Positions 28,609 to 37,772 of a stretch of DNA of 64,000 nucleotides are shown in pieces; positions within the stretch are counted from its first letter, which is position 1, and each line of letters opens with the position of its first letter. The position numbers and the translations under genes are program-made. The DNA lies in the IMG/VR virus record IMGVR_UViG_3300017917_005124, positions 31,438-95,437 of that record; one strand, given 5' to 3'. The DNA is from a virus. The notes under the pieces are model-generated. The model ran no database searches. It saw only the letters and a program-made list of their open reading frames with translations, and was not told where the DNA came from.

Positions 28609-28868
28609 AAGATATTAAGGTTGAATATTACAAAATGGTTTGCGATAAGAAATTGGGAGATAACAGTATTATACCAAAAAATCAAAATTTAATTTTAATA
28701 AAAGAAGATAATGATGGAATGTTTTTTTTTGAAACATACATTGATGAGTATAAAAAGTTGTTTTGGGCAAATAAAAATGAAGTAGTATTTATGGAATCTA
28801 TAATTGAAAAATGGGAAGATGAAAAAATAAATAAAATAAATAAATATATTAATGGTGAGTTTTTATAA
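28605..28868 (+). CDS. Small unknown protein coupled to the sigma gene, 87 aa
   Basis: The start ATG overlaps the sigma stop codon as ATGA, so translation is coupled. The protein is alternately basic and acidic with a central strand region (LILIKEDNDGMFFFETY) and a helical end. No family is recognised. Because of the coupling it may act with the sigma factor, for example as a cofactor or anti-sigma. Confidence 0.6.
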   Translation: MKDIKVEYYKMVCDKKLGDNSIIPKNQNLILIKEDNDGMFFFETYIDEYKKLFWANKNEVVFMESIIEKWEDEKINKINKYINGEFL

Positions 28869-28876
28869 AAATTTAT

Positions 28877-28884
28877 TATCTTTG
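28877..28884 (+). promoter_or_regulatory. Bacteroidetes-type promoter -7 box TATCTTTG
   Basis: The box precedes the DnaQ-like gene by 28 bases, with an A-rich leader between. Confidence 0.55.
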
Positions 28885-28912
28885 TTGGTGTTTAAAAAAT
28901 AAAAATAAAAAT

Positions 28913-29737
28913 ATGAATTTAAATTTGAATCTGAATCTTAAGAAGCCGTTAGTATTCTTAAAAGTAGCCACCACTGGTAATGAGCCAGTTGATAAAAAAC
29001 AAACAAAAAGAGATAGGATTATTGAATTATCTATTACAAGAATTGAGGCTGATAGGCAAACTGTAAAAACTGGAACAAGGCTTATAAATCCTGGATTTCC
29101 TATACCTATTGAATCAACTATGATTAATGGAATTAAAGATGAAGATGTTGTTAATATGCCTAAGTTTGAGGATATTGCACAAAATATTTATTCATTTATT
29201 GGCGATGCTGATTTTGCTGGGTTTGGAATAATAAATTTTGATTTAAAATTTTTAACTGAAGAATTCAATAAAGCTGGAATAGATTTTAATATTTATGGTA
29301 GAAAAATTATAGATTTAAGTGAGATATTCTATAAAATGGAAAAGAGAGATTTTAGAGCAGCAGCATCAATTTTTGCAAATAAAGACTTTGATAGTTCGCC
29401 AATTTCTTCTCAAACAGCAAATTTAGCGTCTATAGAAATTTTTAATGGAATGGTGTCTAAATATTCACACATTGAAGCTTTCTCAAATGCAAATCCTGAC
29501 ATCTTGGATGATGAGTTTAATAAAATAAAAAAGGCTTTGGATGTGCAAAATCTTATAGTTCTTAATAGTGATAAGAGGCCAGTGTTTAATTTTGGAAAAT
29601 ACAAAAATTTATTAGTTGCAGATATGATGATTAGTGACCCAGAATATTATGATTGGTTTGTAAATGTTTCTGATTTACCTTCAGATACTAAAAAAATAGT
29701 CAAAAAGATAGTTGAAAAAGCTAAATCACTAAATTAA
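28913..29737 (+). CDS. DnaQ-fold protein with lost exonuclease residues plus ExoX-type C-terminal domain
   Basis: The 274 residues follow the layout of Bacteroidetes DnaQ-like exonucleases: an exonuclease fold (15-185) and a C-terminal module with FGKYKNLLVADM and PEYYDWF. The first motif, normally FxDxETTG, reads FLKVATTG, so both acidic residues are gone. The second (NFDLKFL) keeps its Asp. The third, normally HxxxxD, reads SSQTANLA, with neither residue. The protein is probably a non-catalytic DNA-binding or clamp-associated factor. It is followed three bases later by a helicase gene. Confidence 0.75.
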   Translation: MNLNLNLNLKKPLVFLKVATTGNEPVDKKQTKRDRIIELSITRIEADRQTVKTGTRLINPGFPIPIESTMINGIKDEDVVNMPKFEDIAQNIYSFIGDADFAGFGIINFDLKFLTEEFNKAGIDFNIYGRKIIDLSEIFYKMEKRDFRAAASIFANKDFDSSPISSQTANLASIEIFNGMVSKYSHIEAFSNANPDILDDEFNKIKKALDVQNLIVLNSDKRPVFNFGKYKNLLVADMMISDPEYYDWFVNVSDLPSDTKKIVKKIVEKAKSLN

Positions 29738-29740
29738 TTT

Positions 29741-31246
29741 ATGTCAAAAAAGAAATTAGACCAATCTGTTACTGGGCAACTTGATATGTTGGAAGCTTTG
29801 GGGCAATCTAAATCTGTTAGTTATACAGAGGAGCAAGAGAAGTTTATTTGTTATGATGGCCAAGATTCAATTGTATTGGCTGCAACTGCTGGAAGTGGTA
29901 AATCATTTAGTTGTGTTCAAAGATTAAAGACTCTTGTGGAGAGAGGGGTAGACCCAAACAAGATAATTTTCTTTAGTTTCACAAAGGCTGCTACTGATGA
30001 GTTAAGAGAAAGAGTTGAATCAGCTGGTATTTTAGTTAGAGATAAGGTTTATAAAGGAGAAGGTGTAACTATAACAACTATTCATGCATTTACAAATAGC
30101 TTGCTTTTAAAAATGGGTAAGTTTAAAGAGACTGCTACTTTTGGTGATTTTATTAATTGGTTTAAAGTTGAGTATAAGCCAAGTAATCATGCGACAAGAG
30201 AGGCTAAGGAGGCATATTACGATTTAATTTCAAATATGTACGAAGATTCTGATAGAATATCCTCAGAAATCAGCTCCTTCAAACTTCAATCTGCTGAAAA
30301 TATAAAAGCTCCAGTTCCTGAATTTTATAGTGACTATAGGAAATTTTTAAAAGAAAAGAGAAAGAGGGATTTTTCTGACATGTTAATTGAGGTTCGTGAT
30401 TTGCTTCTTGAAAATATTTGGATTAAGAGATTTAGAGGTCAATATGATTATATATTTATTGACGAGTATCAAGATACTAGTACGATACAACTTCAAATAC
30501 TACTGTCTTTAAATGCTAAATTTTATTACATGATTGGAGACAGAAATCAAAGTATATATGGATATAGTGGAGCAAATTGTAATAAACTTGAAGAGATGTT
30601 AAAGAAAAGGAGACAAGTTAAAGAAATGACTTTATCCGTAAATTTCAGAAGCGATGAGTCTATTGTTGAAAATTCTAATAAATACTCTTCTTTGAAAGCA
30701 ATTTCAAGTAGCAAAGATTATGGTTCTGTTAATAAGCATATCATGATTAGGTTAGATGATTTAATTGAATTACTTAAGCAACCAGGTGAGATTGTGGTTC
30801 TAGTCAGAACAAATGAAATAATTAAAAAAATGGAAAAGGAATTGTTGAAAAGAAAAGTTCCTATGAGATATTTTAATTTTATAAATAAAGAGGATATTAG
30901 TGATTTTAAAAATGGTAATATCAATACTCACTTAAGAGGTAAATTAAATAATTTCAAGGCTTACTTTGAAAATGATGCTCAGACAATTGCTTTCATAGAA
31001 AGATTTAAAAATTCGCCTAAGTTTATAACAACTATTCACAAGAGTAAGGGTCGTGAATTTGATGAATGTGTAGTTGTTAATTCTATATCTCCAGAAGTCC
31101 TTCAAGAATGTGGTATATATGATAAGCTTGGAAAGAAAAGGCTCGAAAGAGTTTCTTTTACAGATAAGGATGAAGAATCAAGAAATATTCATTATGTAGC
31201 CGTCTCAAGGAGTAAACATAAGTTGCATTTTATGATTTATGAATAA
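29741..31246 (+). CDS. UvrD/Rep-like superfamily 1 DNA helicase
   Basis: The 501-residue protein has the SF1 motifs in order: Walker A TAGSGKS (~50), FFSFTKAATDELRER (Ia), TTIHAFT, Walker B FIDEYQDT (~240), GDRNQSIYGYSGA (III), NFRSD (IV), TIHKSKGREFDEC (V) and YVAVSRSKH (VI). It should translocate 3'-5' on single-stranded DNA in replication restart or recombination. It is shorter than UvrD (about 720), lacking much of the 2B insert. Its stop overlaps the next start. Confidence 0.88.
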   Translation: MSKKKLDQSVTGQLDMLEALGQSKSVSYTEEQEKFICYDGQDSIVLAATAGSGKSFSCVQRLKTLVERGVDPNKIIFFSFTKAATDELRERVESAGILVRDKVYKGEGVTITTIHAFTNSLLLKMGKFKETATFGDFINWFKVEYKPSNHATREAKEAYYDLISNMYEDSDRISSEISSFKLQSAENIKAPVPEFYSDYRKFLKEKRKRDFSDMLIEVRDLLLENIWIKRFRGQYDYIFIDEYQDTSTIQLQILLSLNAKFYYMIGDRNQSIYGYSGANCNKLEEMLKKRRQVKEMTLSVNFRSDESIVENSNKYSSLKAISSSKDYGSVNKHIMIRLDDLIELLKQPGEIVVLVRTNEIIKKMEKELLKRKVPMRYFNFINKEDISDFKNGNINTHLRGKLNNFKAYFENDAQTIAFIERFKNSPKFITTIHKSKGREFDECVVVNSISPEVLQECGIYDKLGKKRLERVSFTDKDEESRNIHYVAVSRSKHKLHFMIYE

Positions 31247-32675
31247 AAAAAATATTATGAATTATGAAAAAAATATAAATGAAATTATTCATAAAGTATC
31301 TTTAGAGGAAGGTTTTAATGTTTGTTTGGATAATAAAGAAATTGATGAAAAAATTTTCATTATAAAAAATGAGTTATCAAAAAAGTATAACATACTAAAT
31401 TTTGACAAAGAAAATTCTTTTGACATAAATTTAGATTATAAAATTTCTACAATAAAAGAATTAACTAATAATAAAAATTTTCAAAATAAGTCATTTGGAG
31501 AGGTTATGAGTCCGTTGGATTCACTTATAACTCCAATGATGAATACGTTGCCAAAAGAAGTCTGGAGCAATCCTAATCTTAAGTGGCTTGATTCATGTGC
31601 TGGTATAGGAAATTTTCAATCTATTATAATAAGTAGGTTAATGGATGGGCTAGTTAATTGGGAGCCAGACCAAGAAAAAAGGTATAATCATATTATAGGC
31701 AATATGATTTATCTAGGAGAGCTTCAAGCTAAAAATTCATTTATTAATTTTATTTTATTTAGTAGAAATGAAAGTATTGTTAATATGTATAATGATGATT
31801 TTTTGGATAAAAAATTTGAAAAGCATATGCATGATGAGTGGGGGGTTGATGGTTTTGATATAATTATAGGAAATCCACCTTTTAATAGTGCTTCGGTTGG
31901 AGCTTTTGGAAAAAGGGATTTGTGGGATAAATTTGTAATTAAAAGCATTGATTTATTAAATAAAAATGGATTTTTAGTTTTGGTCCATCCACCTAAGTGG
32001 AGAATGCCAGAACATAAATTATTTGATATTTTTAAGAAAAATAATTTAATATACTTAGAAATACACTCAAAATTTGATGGTGATAAAATTTTTAAGGCTA
32101 CCACAAGATATGATTTTTATTGTTTGCAAAAATGTTCTTATAATGGGAAAACAAAAGTTGTAGATGAACTAGGAGTTTGTTCATATATAGATATAACAAA
32201 ATGGGATTGGTTGCCTAATTATGAATTTGAAAGTATTAGTAGCATAATCACCAAAGAGTTCAATAATAATTGTGAAATTATATATGACCGCTCTAAGTAT
32301 GGAAATGAAAAGGAGTGGATGTCTAAAAAAAAGGATGAAAATCATATGCTACCTTGTGTATATGGTATGTATAAAGATAGAACCTGTTCATATTTGTATT
32401 CATCAGAGGATAAAGGTCATTTTGGACAATCAAAATTAATTCTTGGTATTGGAGAGGTATTATATCCACTTATTGACTATAAGGGTGAATTCGGGCTGAC
32501 AAATAATACATTTGCTATAGTTAGTGATGATTTAATTGTTTTAGAAAATATGAAACAAGCAATAGAGTCGGAGGGGTTTAAAAAAATAATAAAAGCAACA
32601 AAGTGGAATAATTTTCAGACTAGCCAAAAAATGTTTAAATCTTTTAAGAAAGATTTTTGGAAAAATTTTATATAA
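31239..32675 (+). CDS. DNA N6-adenine methyltransferase (type II/IIG-like)
   Basis: The 478-residue protein has the AdoMet-binding motif LDSCAGIGNF near 118-127 and the catalytic motif NPPF at 212-215, the gamma-type order of adenine methylases. The C-terminal 200 residues probably hold the target-recognition domain. No nuclease domain is seen. It overlaps the helicase end by eight bases. It may protect phage DNA from host restriction; the target sequence is unknown. Confidence 0.82.
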   Translation: MNKKNIMNYEKNINEIIHKVSLEEGFNVCLDNKEIDEKIFIIKNELSKKYNILNFDKENSFDINLDYKISTIKELTNNKNFQNKSFGEVMSPLDSLITPMMNTLPKEVWSNPNLKWLDSCAGIGNFQSIIISRLMDGLVNWEPDQEKRYNHIIGNMIYLGELQAKNSFINFILFSRNESIVNMYNDDFLDKKFEKHMHDEWGVDGFDIIIGNPPFNSASVGAFGKRDLWDKFVIKSIDLLNKNGFLVLVHPPKWRMPEHKLFDIFKKNNLIYLEIHSKFDGDKIFKATTRYDFYCLQKCSYNGKTKVVDELGVCSYIDITKWDWLPNYEFESISSIITKEFNNNCEIIYDRSKYGNEKEWMSKKKDENHMLPCVYGMYKDRTCSYLYSSEDKGHFGQSKLILGIGEVLYPLIDYKGEFGLTNNTFAIVSDDLIVLENMKQAIESEGFKKIIKATKWNNFQTSQKMFKSFKKDFWKNFI

Positions 32676-32896
32676 TGGATGATAAAGAATTTCATGATAA
32701 GGTAGATAATATGTTTGAGTCAAGACTTAGGAGGTATATTATTAGGATTAAAGATTTGGCAGATGACAAAATTTTGACAGAAAAGGATATGAATTATGAA
32801 AAAGTTCTGTTCGATTCTAATCTTAATATATATAAAGTAATTGATGGAGTTCCAACTCTGGTTGAGAACAAAAACTTTAAGGCCTTATTATTATAA
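32675..32896 (+). CDS. Small unknown protein, 73 aa
   Basis: The start ATG shares a base with the methyltransferase stop (TAATG), indicating coupling. The protein begins with an acidic/basic helix and ends in a short strand-rich part. No family recognised. It is the last gene before a two-way terminator. Confidence 0.6.
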   Translation: MDDKEFHDKVDNMFESRLRRYIIRIKDLADDKILTEKDMNYEKVLFDSNLNIYKVIDGVPTLVENKNFKALLL

Positions 32897-32901
32897 AACA
32901 A

Positions 32902-32930
32902 AAAAAGAGGCTAAATTAGCCTCTTTTTAA
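32902..32930. terminator. Two-way terminator between convergent genes
   Basis: AAAAAGAGGCT and AGCCTCTTTTT pair perfectly with a 5-base loop and have A/T tracts on both sides, so the hairpin can serve the plus operon and the minus gene ending at 32942. Confidence 0.88.
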
Positions 32931-32941
32931 AATTATATTAT

Positions 32942-34291
32942 TTATTTTAATCTTTTTAAAACTCTTTGCATAAGCAAATCTATATCAATACCCTCGAACA
33001 TTCCTGCAGATTTCTCTTCTTCTGGAGATGAAGGCAACACAGGTTCAATTTGTTGATATTTTCCGTGAGACTTAGCTTTTTCTGTAACTTTCTCTAATTC
33101 ATCATCAGCATTAAGTATAGCCTCTAATTCATCTTTCATGCCTTTAGATTTAAGGTCAGAAATAACTTGTACTTTATTCTTTGCGCTGCTGAATTGAGGT
33201 AATTTAAGTCCTACTACAGCAAGGGCATCTGAAAGTTCTTTTTGAGCAGCTTCCATTTCTGGGGTTGCTTGTCTTATCATCTTAGAAAATCCTCCAAACT
33301 CAGGCTTCATAGCAGACGTTTGTTTAAGTTTTTTAGGGTCAATATTAGATAAATTAAAATCAACTCCATATATATGAGAAATCATATCACTAATTTCTTG
33401 AGCTTCAGAGCTATTTACAAGTCTTGAAAATTCTTGAGTAACAAGTCGTGGTTCTTTGAAATACTCTGGATAATCATTAGCTATATCTTCTGGAGAATCT
33501 CCAGCTAAAATGCCTTTAAAAGCTGCCATTCTTCTCTTTCCCATTTCATTACCATCAGCTTCAAATTTGTTATCAAGCCATTGTGTTACATCTTTTAGTA
33601 TCTGCCATTTTTTTGAATTTTCTTTCTCTTGAGAATAACCCCTTTCCATAGCAGTCTCAGGATTGATAGTCATTGAGGCTATTTTATCTCCAAACGTAGT
33701 CCCGCCTTCATCTCCAATTGGTTCATCAAATCTACTAGCTTTTAATTCTCCGCCTACAGCATCTAAAGAGCTACCACCATCTCCTGTTCCTCTATAGCCT
33801 TTTACAAGATAGTTGTATACCTTGTTTTTCATATCTTGCACAAATATTGCACCAAGATTTGTTCCACTCTTGTAGTTATCTAATATTTTATCAAAATTAT
33901 TTAAGACTACTTGTTCATATGCTGAAGCAACTGCATCATCTAAATCTTGATTTTTATAAAATTTACTTCCACCAATTGCATGCTTAATTTCAGAGCCAGG
34001 GTAAGGGTACATAGAGGCTTGAATAGCTTTTTTTGTTTTTGGACTTTTAGTTTTTTTATAATCAGCAATAAGTATATTGATTATTTTATCAAAATTCTTC
34101 TTACTATTCATATCCTGAGCCTCAAAGTCATAGTCAATAGGAGTCCCACGCTCAATAGCATTTTTAACAAGTTTAGGAACATCTTCATCTCTTATACCTC
34201 TTACTTTTAATGCTTCAGGAGCCTCATTTATCATCTCTTTATACAACTCTTCAAATGCCTCAGATATAAGGCTTCTAATGTCTTTATTCAT
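32942..34291 (-). CDS. Sigma-70-like protein with capsid-targeting-like N terminus (proposed)
   Basis: The first 26 residues (DIRSLISEAFEELYKEM, then INE|A) match the propeptide-like helix of other late proteins here. Residues 117-165 resemble sigma region 2 (DLDDAVASAYEQVV...FDKIL, then KNKVYNYLV). Residues 187-215 look like the sigma linker (DEPIGDEGGTTFGDKI), and 262-292 resemble a region 4 helix-turn-helix. The C-terminal 150 residues are unassigned. A late-type box on the minus strand (34318-34330) supports late expression. I propose a sigma-like protein carried in the virion; similarity was judged by eye only. Confidence 0.45.
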   Translation of the reverse strand: MNKDIRSLISEAFEELYKEMINEAPEALKVRGIRDEDVPKLVKNAIERGTPIDYDFEAQDMNSKKNFDKIINILIADYKKTKSPKTKKAIQASMYPYPGSEIKHAIGGSKFYKNQDLDDAVASAYEQVVLNNFDKILDNYKSGTNLGAIFVQDMKNKVYNYLVKGYRGTGDGGSSLDAVGGELKASRFDEPIGDEGGTTFGDKIASMTINPETAMERGYSQEKENSKKWQILKDVTQWLDNKFEADGNEMGKRRMAAFKGILAGDSPEDIANDYPEYFKEPRLVTQEFSRLVNSSEAQEISDMISHIYGVDFNLSNIDPKKLKQTSAMKPEFGGFSKMIRQATPEMEAAQKELSDALAVVGLKLPQFSSAKNKVQVISDLKSKGMKDELEAILNADDELEKVTEKAKSHGKYQQIEPVLPSSPEEEKSAGMFEGIDIDLLMQRVLKRLK

Positions 34292-34374
34292 TTTTTTTAA
34301 ATTATTAATTGTTTGTTTCTAATAAATATTAAAAAAAAACTTAAATAAAATTTGTATAATAATCATAATATTTA

Positions 34375-34382
34375 TATATTTG
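34375..34382 (+). promoter_or_regulatory. Bacteroidetes-type promoter -7 box TATATTTG
   Basis: The box precedes the ssb start by 37 bases, in a divergent intergenic region shared with the minus-strand gene. Confidence 0.6.
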
Positions 34383-34419
34383 CTTTAATTAACTATTAAG
34401 TAACAAAAATTATTAAAAA

Positions 34420-34920
34420 ATGAGTGGGTACAATAAAGTTATCTTGAAGGGCACATTAGGTGCTGATGCGGATGTTAAATTGCTTGATAATGGCAATAGC
34501 GTTGCAAGTGTTTCAATCGCAGTAAATGAATCTTATATTGATAAGAGTACTGGGGAGAGAAAAAATAAGGTTGAATGGTTTAAGATTGAGGCTTGGAGGG
34601 GCTTAGCTACATTCCTTGGTCAATATGGTAAAAAAGGGACTGAATTTTTAGTTGAGGGTAAGCTTAAAAATGAATCTTGGGAAAAAGAAGGTCAAACACA
34701 TCGTTCAGTTAAAGTAGTTGCTGACCAAGTTATTTTCACAAATTCCAAGGCCAACTCAACAGCACCAGTAGCTCAAGCAGCACCAGTAGCTCAAGCAGCA
34801 CCAGTAGCTCAAGCAGCACCTGTAGCTCAAGCAGCACCTGTAGCTCAAGCAGCACCTGTAGTTTCTAGTTCAGAATTTATTGTCGGAATGCAAAATGCAG
34901 ACGATGATTTTCCTTTTTAA
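34420..34920 (+). CDS. ssb: Single-stranded DNA-binding protein
   Basis: The 166-residue protein has a bacterial-type OB fold in residues 1-108 (YNKVILKGTLGADADV, WFKIEAWRGLA, FLVEGKL), a repeated Ala/Pro/Val/Gln linker and the acidic tip DDDFPF that recruits partner proteins. It coats single-stranded DNA during replication and recombination. It stands alone between its own promoter and terminator, consistent with high expression. Confidence 0.93.
   Translation: MSGYNKVILKGTLGADADVKLLDNGNSVASVSIAVNESYIDKSTGERKNKVEWFKIEAWRGLATFLGQYGKKGTEFLVEGKLKNESWEKEGQTHRSVKVVADQVIFTNSKANSTAPVAQAAPVAQAAPVAQAAPVAQAAPVAQAAPVVSSSEFIVGMQNADDDFPF
34762..34851 (+). repeat. Five tandem 18-bp repeats in ssb
   Basis: The unit GCACCAGTAGCTCAAGCA occurs five times with one variable base (CCA/CCT) and encodes APVAQA each time. 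It forms the flexible linker of SSB. Confidence 0.95.
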
Positions 34921-34931
34921 AAACAAAAATA

Positions 34932-34963
34932 AAAAAGGCCAGAATTAAATTCTGGCCTTTTTT
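34932..34963. terminator. Two-way terminator
   Basis: AAAAAAGGCCAGAATT and ATTCTGGCCTTTTTT form a perfect long stem, flanked by A and T tracts; it separates ssb from the convergent gene ending at 35007. Confidence 0.9.
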
Positions 34964-35006
34964 ATTTTTTAAAGAAATCACTACCACTAAATGTATGATA
35001 GGTATT

Positions 35007-35435
35007 TTATTTTTCTCCTGGTGCTAAATCGCTATGTGAATTATCGCCTATATTATGTTTTAATTTAAAGTTGGAAATTAATTTTATAAGAAAAGAAGTG
35101 GGTCTACCCTGAGTTTCGTTGTTTGGTCTAAGGCTATCTAAGTGTTTCATGGTCCATTTATTTGGTTTGCCACTTGGAAGTATATATTGTTCATTGTTGT
35201 GATACCACCTATCTTTATACCAAACATAAAGAGGGTGTTGTTCTCCATACGAGTACGCTGCATACATTTCGCCAAGGTCACCTAAATCTTCGCCATAAGT
35301 ATGTGAACCAACAAAATTTCTTTTATTTCTAACTTCTTCTGCTGCATCTTTGTTTGAAATTCTTTCTTCTTGAAAAATTTCTTCTTGAAAAATTCGAAGA
35401 AATTCTTCTCTTATGATATTTCTAATTTCATTCAT
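35007..35435 (-). CDS. Unknown late protein with propeptide-like N terminus, 142 aa
   Basis: It begins MNEIRNIIREEFLRIFQEEI, a clear copy of the shared N-terminal helix, with an apparent short duplication (FQEEIFQEE). The body is rich in Tyr, Trp and His (HPLYVWYKDRWYH) and I do not recognise it. A late-type box lies on the minus strand at 35445-35457, ten bases upstream. It is likely a packaged or structural protein. Confidence 0.62.
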   Translation of the reverse strand: MNEIRNIIREEFLRIFQEEIFQEERISNKDAAEEVRNKRNFVGSHTYGEDLGDLGEMYAAYSYGEQHPLYVWYKDRWYHNNEQYILPSGKPNKWTMKHLDSLRPNNETQGRPTSFLIKLISNFKLKHNIGDNSHSDLAPGEK

Positions 35436-35510
35436 AGATAAATATTTTTTATAAATAGTTTATAAAAAGGAAATGTAAATACATTTTTTTTTAAATTTAA
35501 TATAAATATA

Positions 35511-35540
35511 ATGAAACTTTTTTTTAATTAAATCGTATAT
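35511..35540 (+). promoter_or_regulatory. Bipartite phage promoter-like element, copy 2
   Basis: ATGAAACTTTTT then CGTATAT keeps the exact 23-base geometry of the other copies although the second box ends in T. It lies six bases before the start codon at 35547, which would give a nearly leaderless mRNA. Confidence 0.45.
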
Positions 35541-35546
35541 TAAAAC

Positions 35547-35930
35547 ATGAATATATTTTACAGAATTAAGAGGTTAAGAGTTAAGATTAGAAACTCAAGT
35601 AAGAAAAAATTAGAGCTAGACGAAGTTCAGCAAAAAGCTTATGATATTTTTATTAAAATGATAAGTGAAAAAGGTAGTGATTTAGATTATGACACTTTAG
35701 GTCGTAGAACTATTGAAAATGGAAATAATTATGTGTCAATAAAAAAAAATCACATATTTATTGTTAGTGATTCTCTTACTGATAATGTTTTTGTTGATGA
35801 TATTACAATGGGTAATATAATTGAAAAGTTTGATGCAAAAATTATTAGAAAAATAGATAATCGTGAAAAAATAGCTCTGTCAAAAGTAAAGAAGAATTTA
35901 GATTTTATATTAAATTCAATTTCTAAATAA
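35547..35930 (+). CDS. Unknown protein, 127 aa
   Basis: The N-terminal 35 residues are strongly basic; the rest is a small alpha/beta protein with strands around KKNHIFIVSD and NVFVDDI. No family recognised. It is a single-gene unit between a bipartite promoter-like element and a terminator. Confidence 0.62.
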   Translation: MNIFYRIKRLRVKIRNSSKKKLELDEVQQKAYDIFIKMISEKGSDLDYDTLGRRTIENGNNYVSIKKNHIFIVSDSLTDNVFVDDITMGNIIEKFDAKIIRKIDNREKIALSKVKKNLDFILNSISK

Positions 35931-35933
35931 AAA

Positions 35934-35972
35934 AATAAAACACCAAGCTTTATAGTTTGGTGTTTTATTTTT
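35934..35972 (+). terminator. Rho-independent terminator
   Basis: AAATAAAACACCAA pairs with TTTGGTGTTTTATTT around a loop of about eight bases, followed by T. Confidence 0.85.
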
Positions 35973-36088
35973 GTGTAAAAATGTATAATATATAATTGTT
36001 TTTTTTTGTATTTTTACATATATTTATGATAAAATTAGATATATTCGCATAATTAAGTTAATTTGTGATTTAATTTATTAAAAAAATT

Positions 36089-37444
36089 ATGAAAAAATTA
36101 TTTAAAAAATATTTCTGGACTTACATAATAGTATTTGCAGCATTGGGACTTTCTGGTTCTGCTGCATATTTTTCAATTAGTGGTCTATCTAAATTGTTTG
36201 CAGGAGCCTCAACTCAAATTATAATAATGGCATCTTTTATTGAGTTAGCTAAGATAATAACAACAGCTGCTCTTCATAGATATTGGGATAGTGTTGACAG
36301 AATTTTAAAATGGGTCCTTTCTATTATGGTAGTTGTAGTTATGCTTATTACTAGTTCTGGTATATATGGCTTCTTGGCTGATGCATATACAAAGACGTCT
36401 ACTGAAATGGATAAAATAGATGGGGAAATTTCTCTTATAGAAAACAAAAAGGAACAAAAGAAGTCTCAAATATTAAGTCTTGAGAGTGTAAAGAATTCTA
36501 AAGACAAGAGGATTAGCTCCTTGATAAGTATAAGAGGTCAACAAGAATCTAGAATTGATGCTCTATATGAAAAAAATAGAGGAATTAAGGGCGCACAATC
36601 AATGATTCAGCAATCTAATTCTGAAATAAAAACTCTACAAACTGAAATAGATACTTTAGTGGCGAAAATTGAAAGAATTAATTCTGAAATAGGCCAAATG
36701 GATATAGAAATTTTAGATTTAAAAAATTCAGATGTAGCTTCAGAAATAGGACCTCTTAAATATATGTCAAATGTTGTTGGAAAACCAATGGAGAGTATAA
36801 TAAATTGGTTTATTATGATGATTATTTTCGTTTTCGACCCTTTGGCTATATTGTTGATTATAATGGCAAATAATGTATATGACAAAGCTTCTATTAAGGA
36901 GAGTGGCGAGGATAATTCGAGTAAAGTAGATAATACAAATTTGGTTGTTGATGATAATATGGAAATTGAAGAACTTTTTTTAGGTGATGTTGACGTTAAT
37001 TCTAATAAGAGTGATGATTCAGAACTTCAAAATAAACCTTCAATTGATGACATTGAGTTATATGAAGAACACCCCTCAAAAGAAAAAAAAGCAGAGGTGG
37101 TTGAATATATAGAGGGTGAAGATGGTAGCTTCAAAAGAAGTATTGAAAATAAGGAAGATATGTCTTCTGTTATAAGGGGAATAGATTCAAATCCATTATA
37201 TTTAAAATTATTAGATATTTTCTTTTTAGATGGACAAAGAAAAGTGGGAGATGTAATACCTCCTTATGATGTTTTTTTAAAAGACGTTAGAAATAGTGGC
37301 GTTGATTGTCAAGAAAAGATAATAAAAAATTTTTTAACAATCTCTAATTTGTTAGGAATTGTTAATATGACAGATAAGAATAGTGTTAAGATAATTAAAG
37401 ATTACGAATCATCTAAGCAAATTATATCACTTGTTTCTAAGTGA
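36089..37444 (+). CDS. Membrane protein with coiled coil and C-terminal cytoplasmic domain, 451 aa
   Basis: Three hydrophobic segments lie at residues ~10-30, 38-60 and 73-98, then a coiled coil (~105-215, with ENKKEQKKSQ and IDTLVAKIERIN) and a fourth segment at ~232-262. The remaining 190 residues are acidic and then form a helical domain that may be winged-helix-like. No family is recognised. Such a layout could sense or remodel the host membrane. A weak promoter box (TATATTCG, 36040-36047) precedes it. Confidence 0.7.
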   Translation: MKKLFKKYFWTYIIVFAALGLSGSAAYFSISGLSKLFAGASTQIIIMASFIELAKIITTAALHRYWDSVDRILKWVLSIMVVVVMLITSSGIYGFLADAYTKTSTEMDKIDGEISLIENKKEQKKSQILSLESVKNSKDKRISSLISIRGQQESRIDALYEKNRGIKGAQSMIQQSNSEIKTLQTEIDTLVAKIERINSEIGQMDIEILDLKNSDVASEIGPLKYMSNVVGKPMESIINWFIMMIIFVFDPLAILLIIMANNVYDKASIKESGEDNSSKVDNTNLVVDDNMEIEELFLGDVDVNSNKSDDSELQNKPSIDDIELYEEHPSKEKKAEVVEYIEGEDGSFKRSIENKEDMSSVIRGIDSNPLYLKLLDIFFLDGQRKVGDVIPPYDVFLKDVRNSGVDCQEKIIKNFLTISNLLGIVNMTDKNSVKIIKDYESSKQIISLVSK

Positions 37445-37480
37445 AAAAAAGACAAGCTATATAGCTTGTCTTTTTTTTAT
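37443..37480 (+). terminator. Rho-independent terminator
   Basis: AAAAAAAGACAAGCT and AGCTTGTCTTTTTTT pair perfectly around ATAT. Confidence 0.92.
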
Positions 37481-37533
37481 TAATATTTTTTTATTATATT
37501 GATTATAGCTATAATTTATATTTTTCTTTTAAT

Positions 37534-37546
37534 TATTTATAATAAA
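37534..37546 (+). promoter_or_regulatory. Late promoter-like box TATTTATAATAAA
   Basis: A perfect copy, ten bases before ATG 37557. Confidence 0.65.
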
Positions 37547-37556
37547 CACATAAGTC

Positions 37557-37760
37557 ATGAAATTGGTATCTAAAACAATAGAAAAAGTGGTTATAGAATT
37601 AACTACATATGAAATAGAGAATAATGGATTTGAGTACTGCTGGGATAAGATTAGAAGAACATATAAATCTGAGGATTATGATGTTGAATCTATTAGAGCT
37701 TCTAGTAGTAATAAAAATATAATTTTTATAGAATTAATATCTAATAAGACTAAAAAATAA
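37557..37760 (+). CDS. Small unknown protein, 67 aa
   Basis: A short alpha/beta protein with repeated Glu/Lys strands; no family recognised. The perfect late-type box just upstream supports that it is a real gene with its own promoter. Confidence 0.6.
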   Translation: MKLVSKTIEKVVIELTTYEIENNGFEYCWDKIRRTYKSEDYDVESIRASSSNKNIIFIELISNKTKK

Positions 37761-37772
37761 TTTTTCATTTAA

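Noticed and set aside
34762-34851. 18-bp repeats considered as iterons or an origin
   Set aside because: They are in frame in ssb and encode a simple Ala/Pro linker; no other origin features are near.
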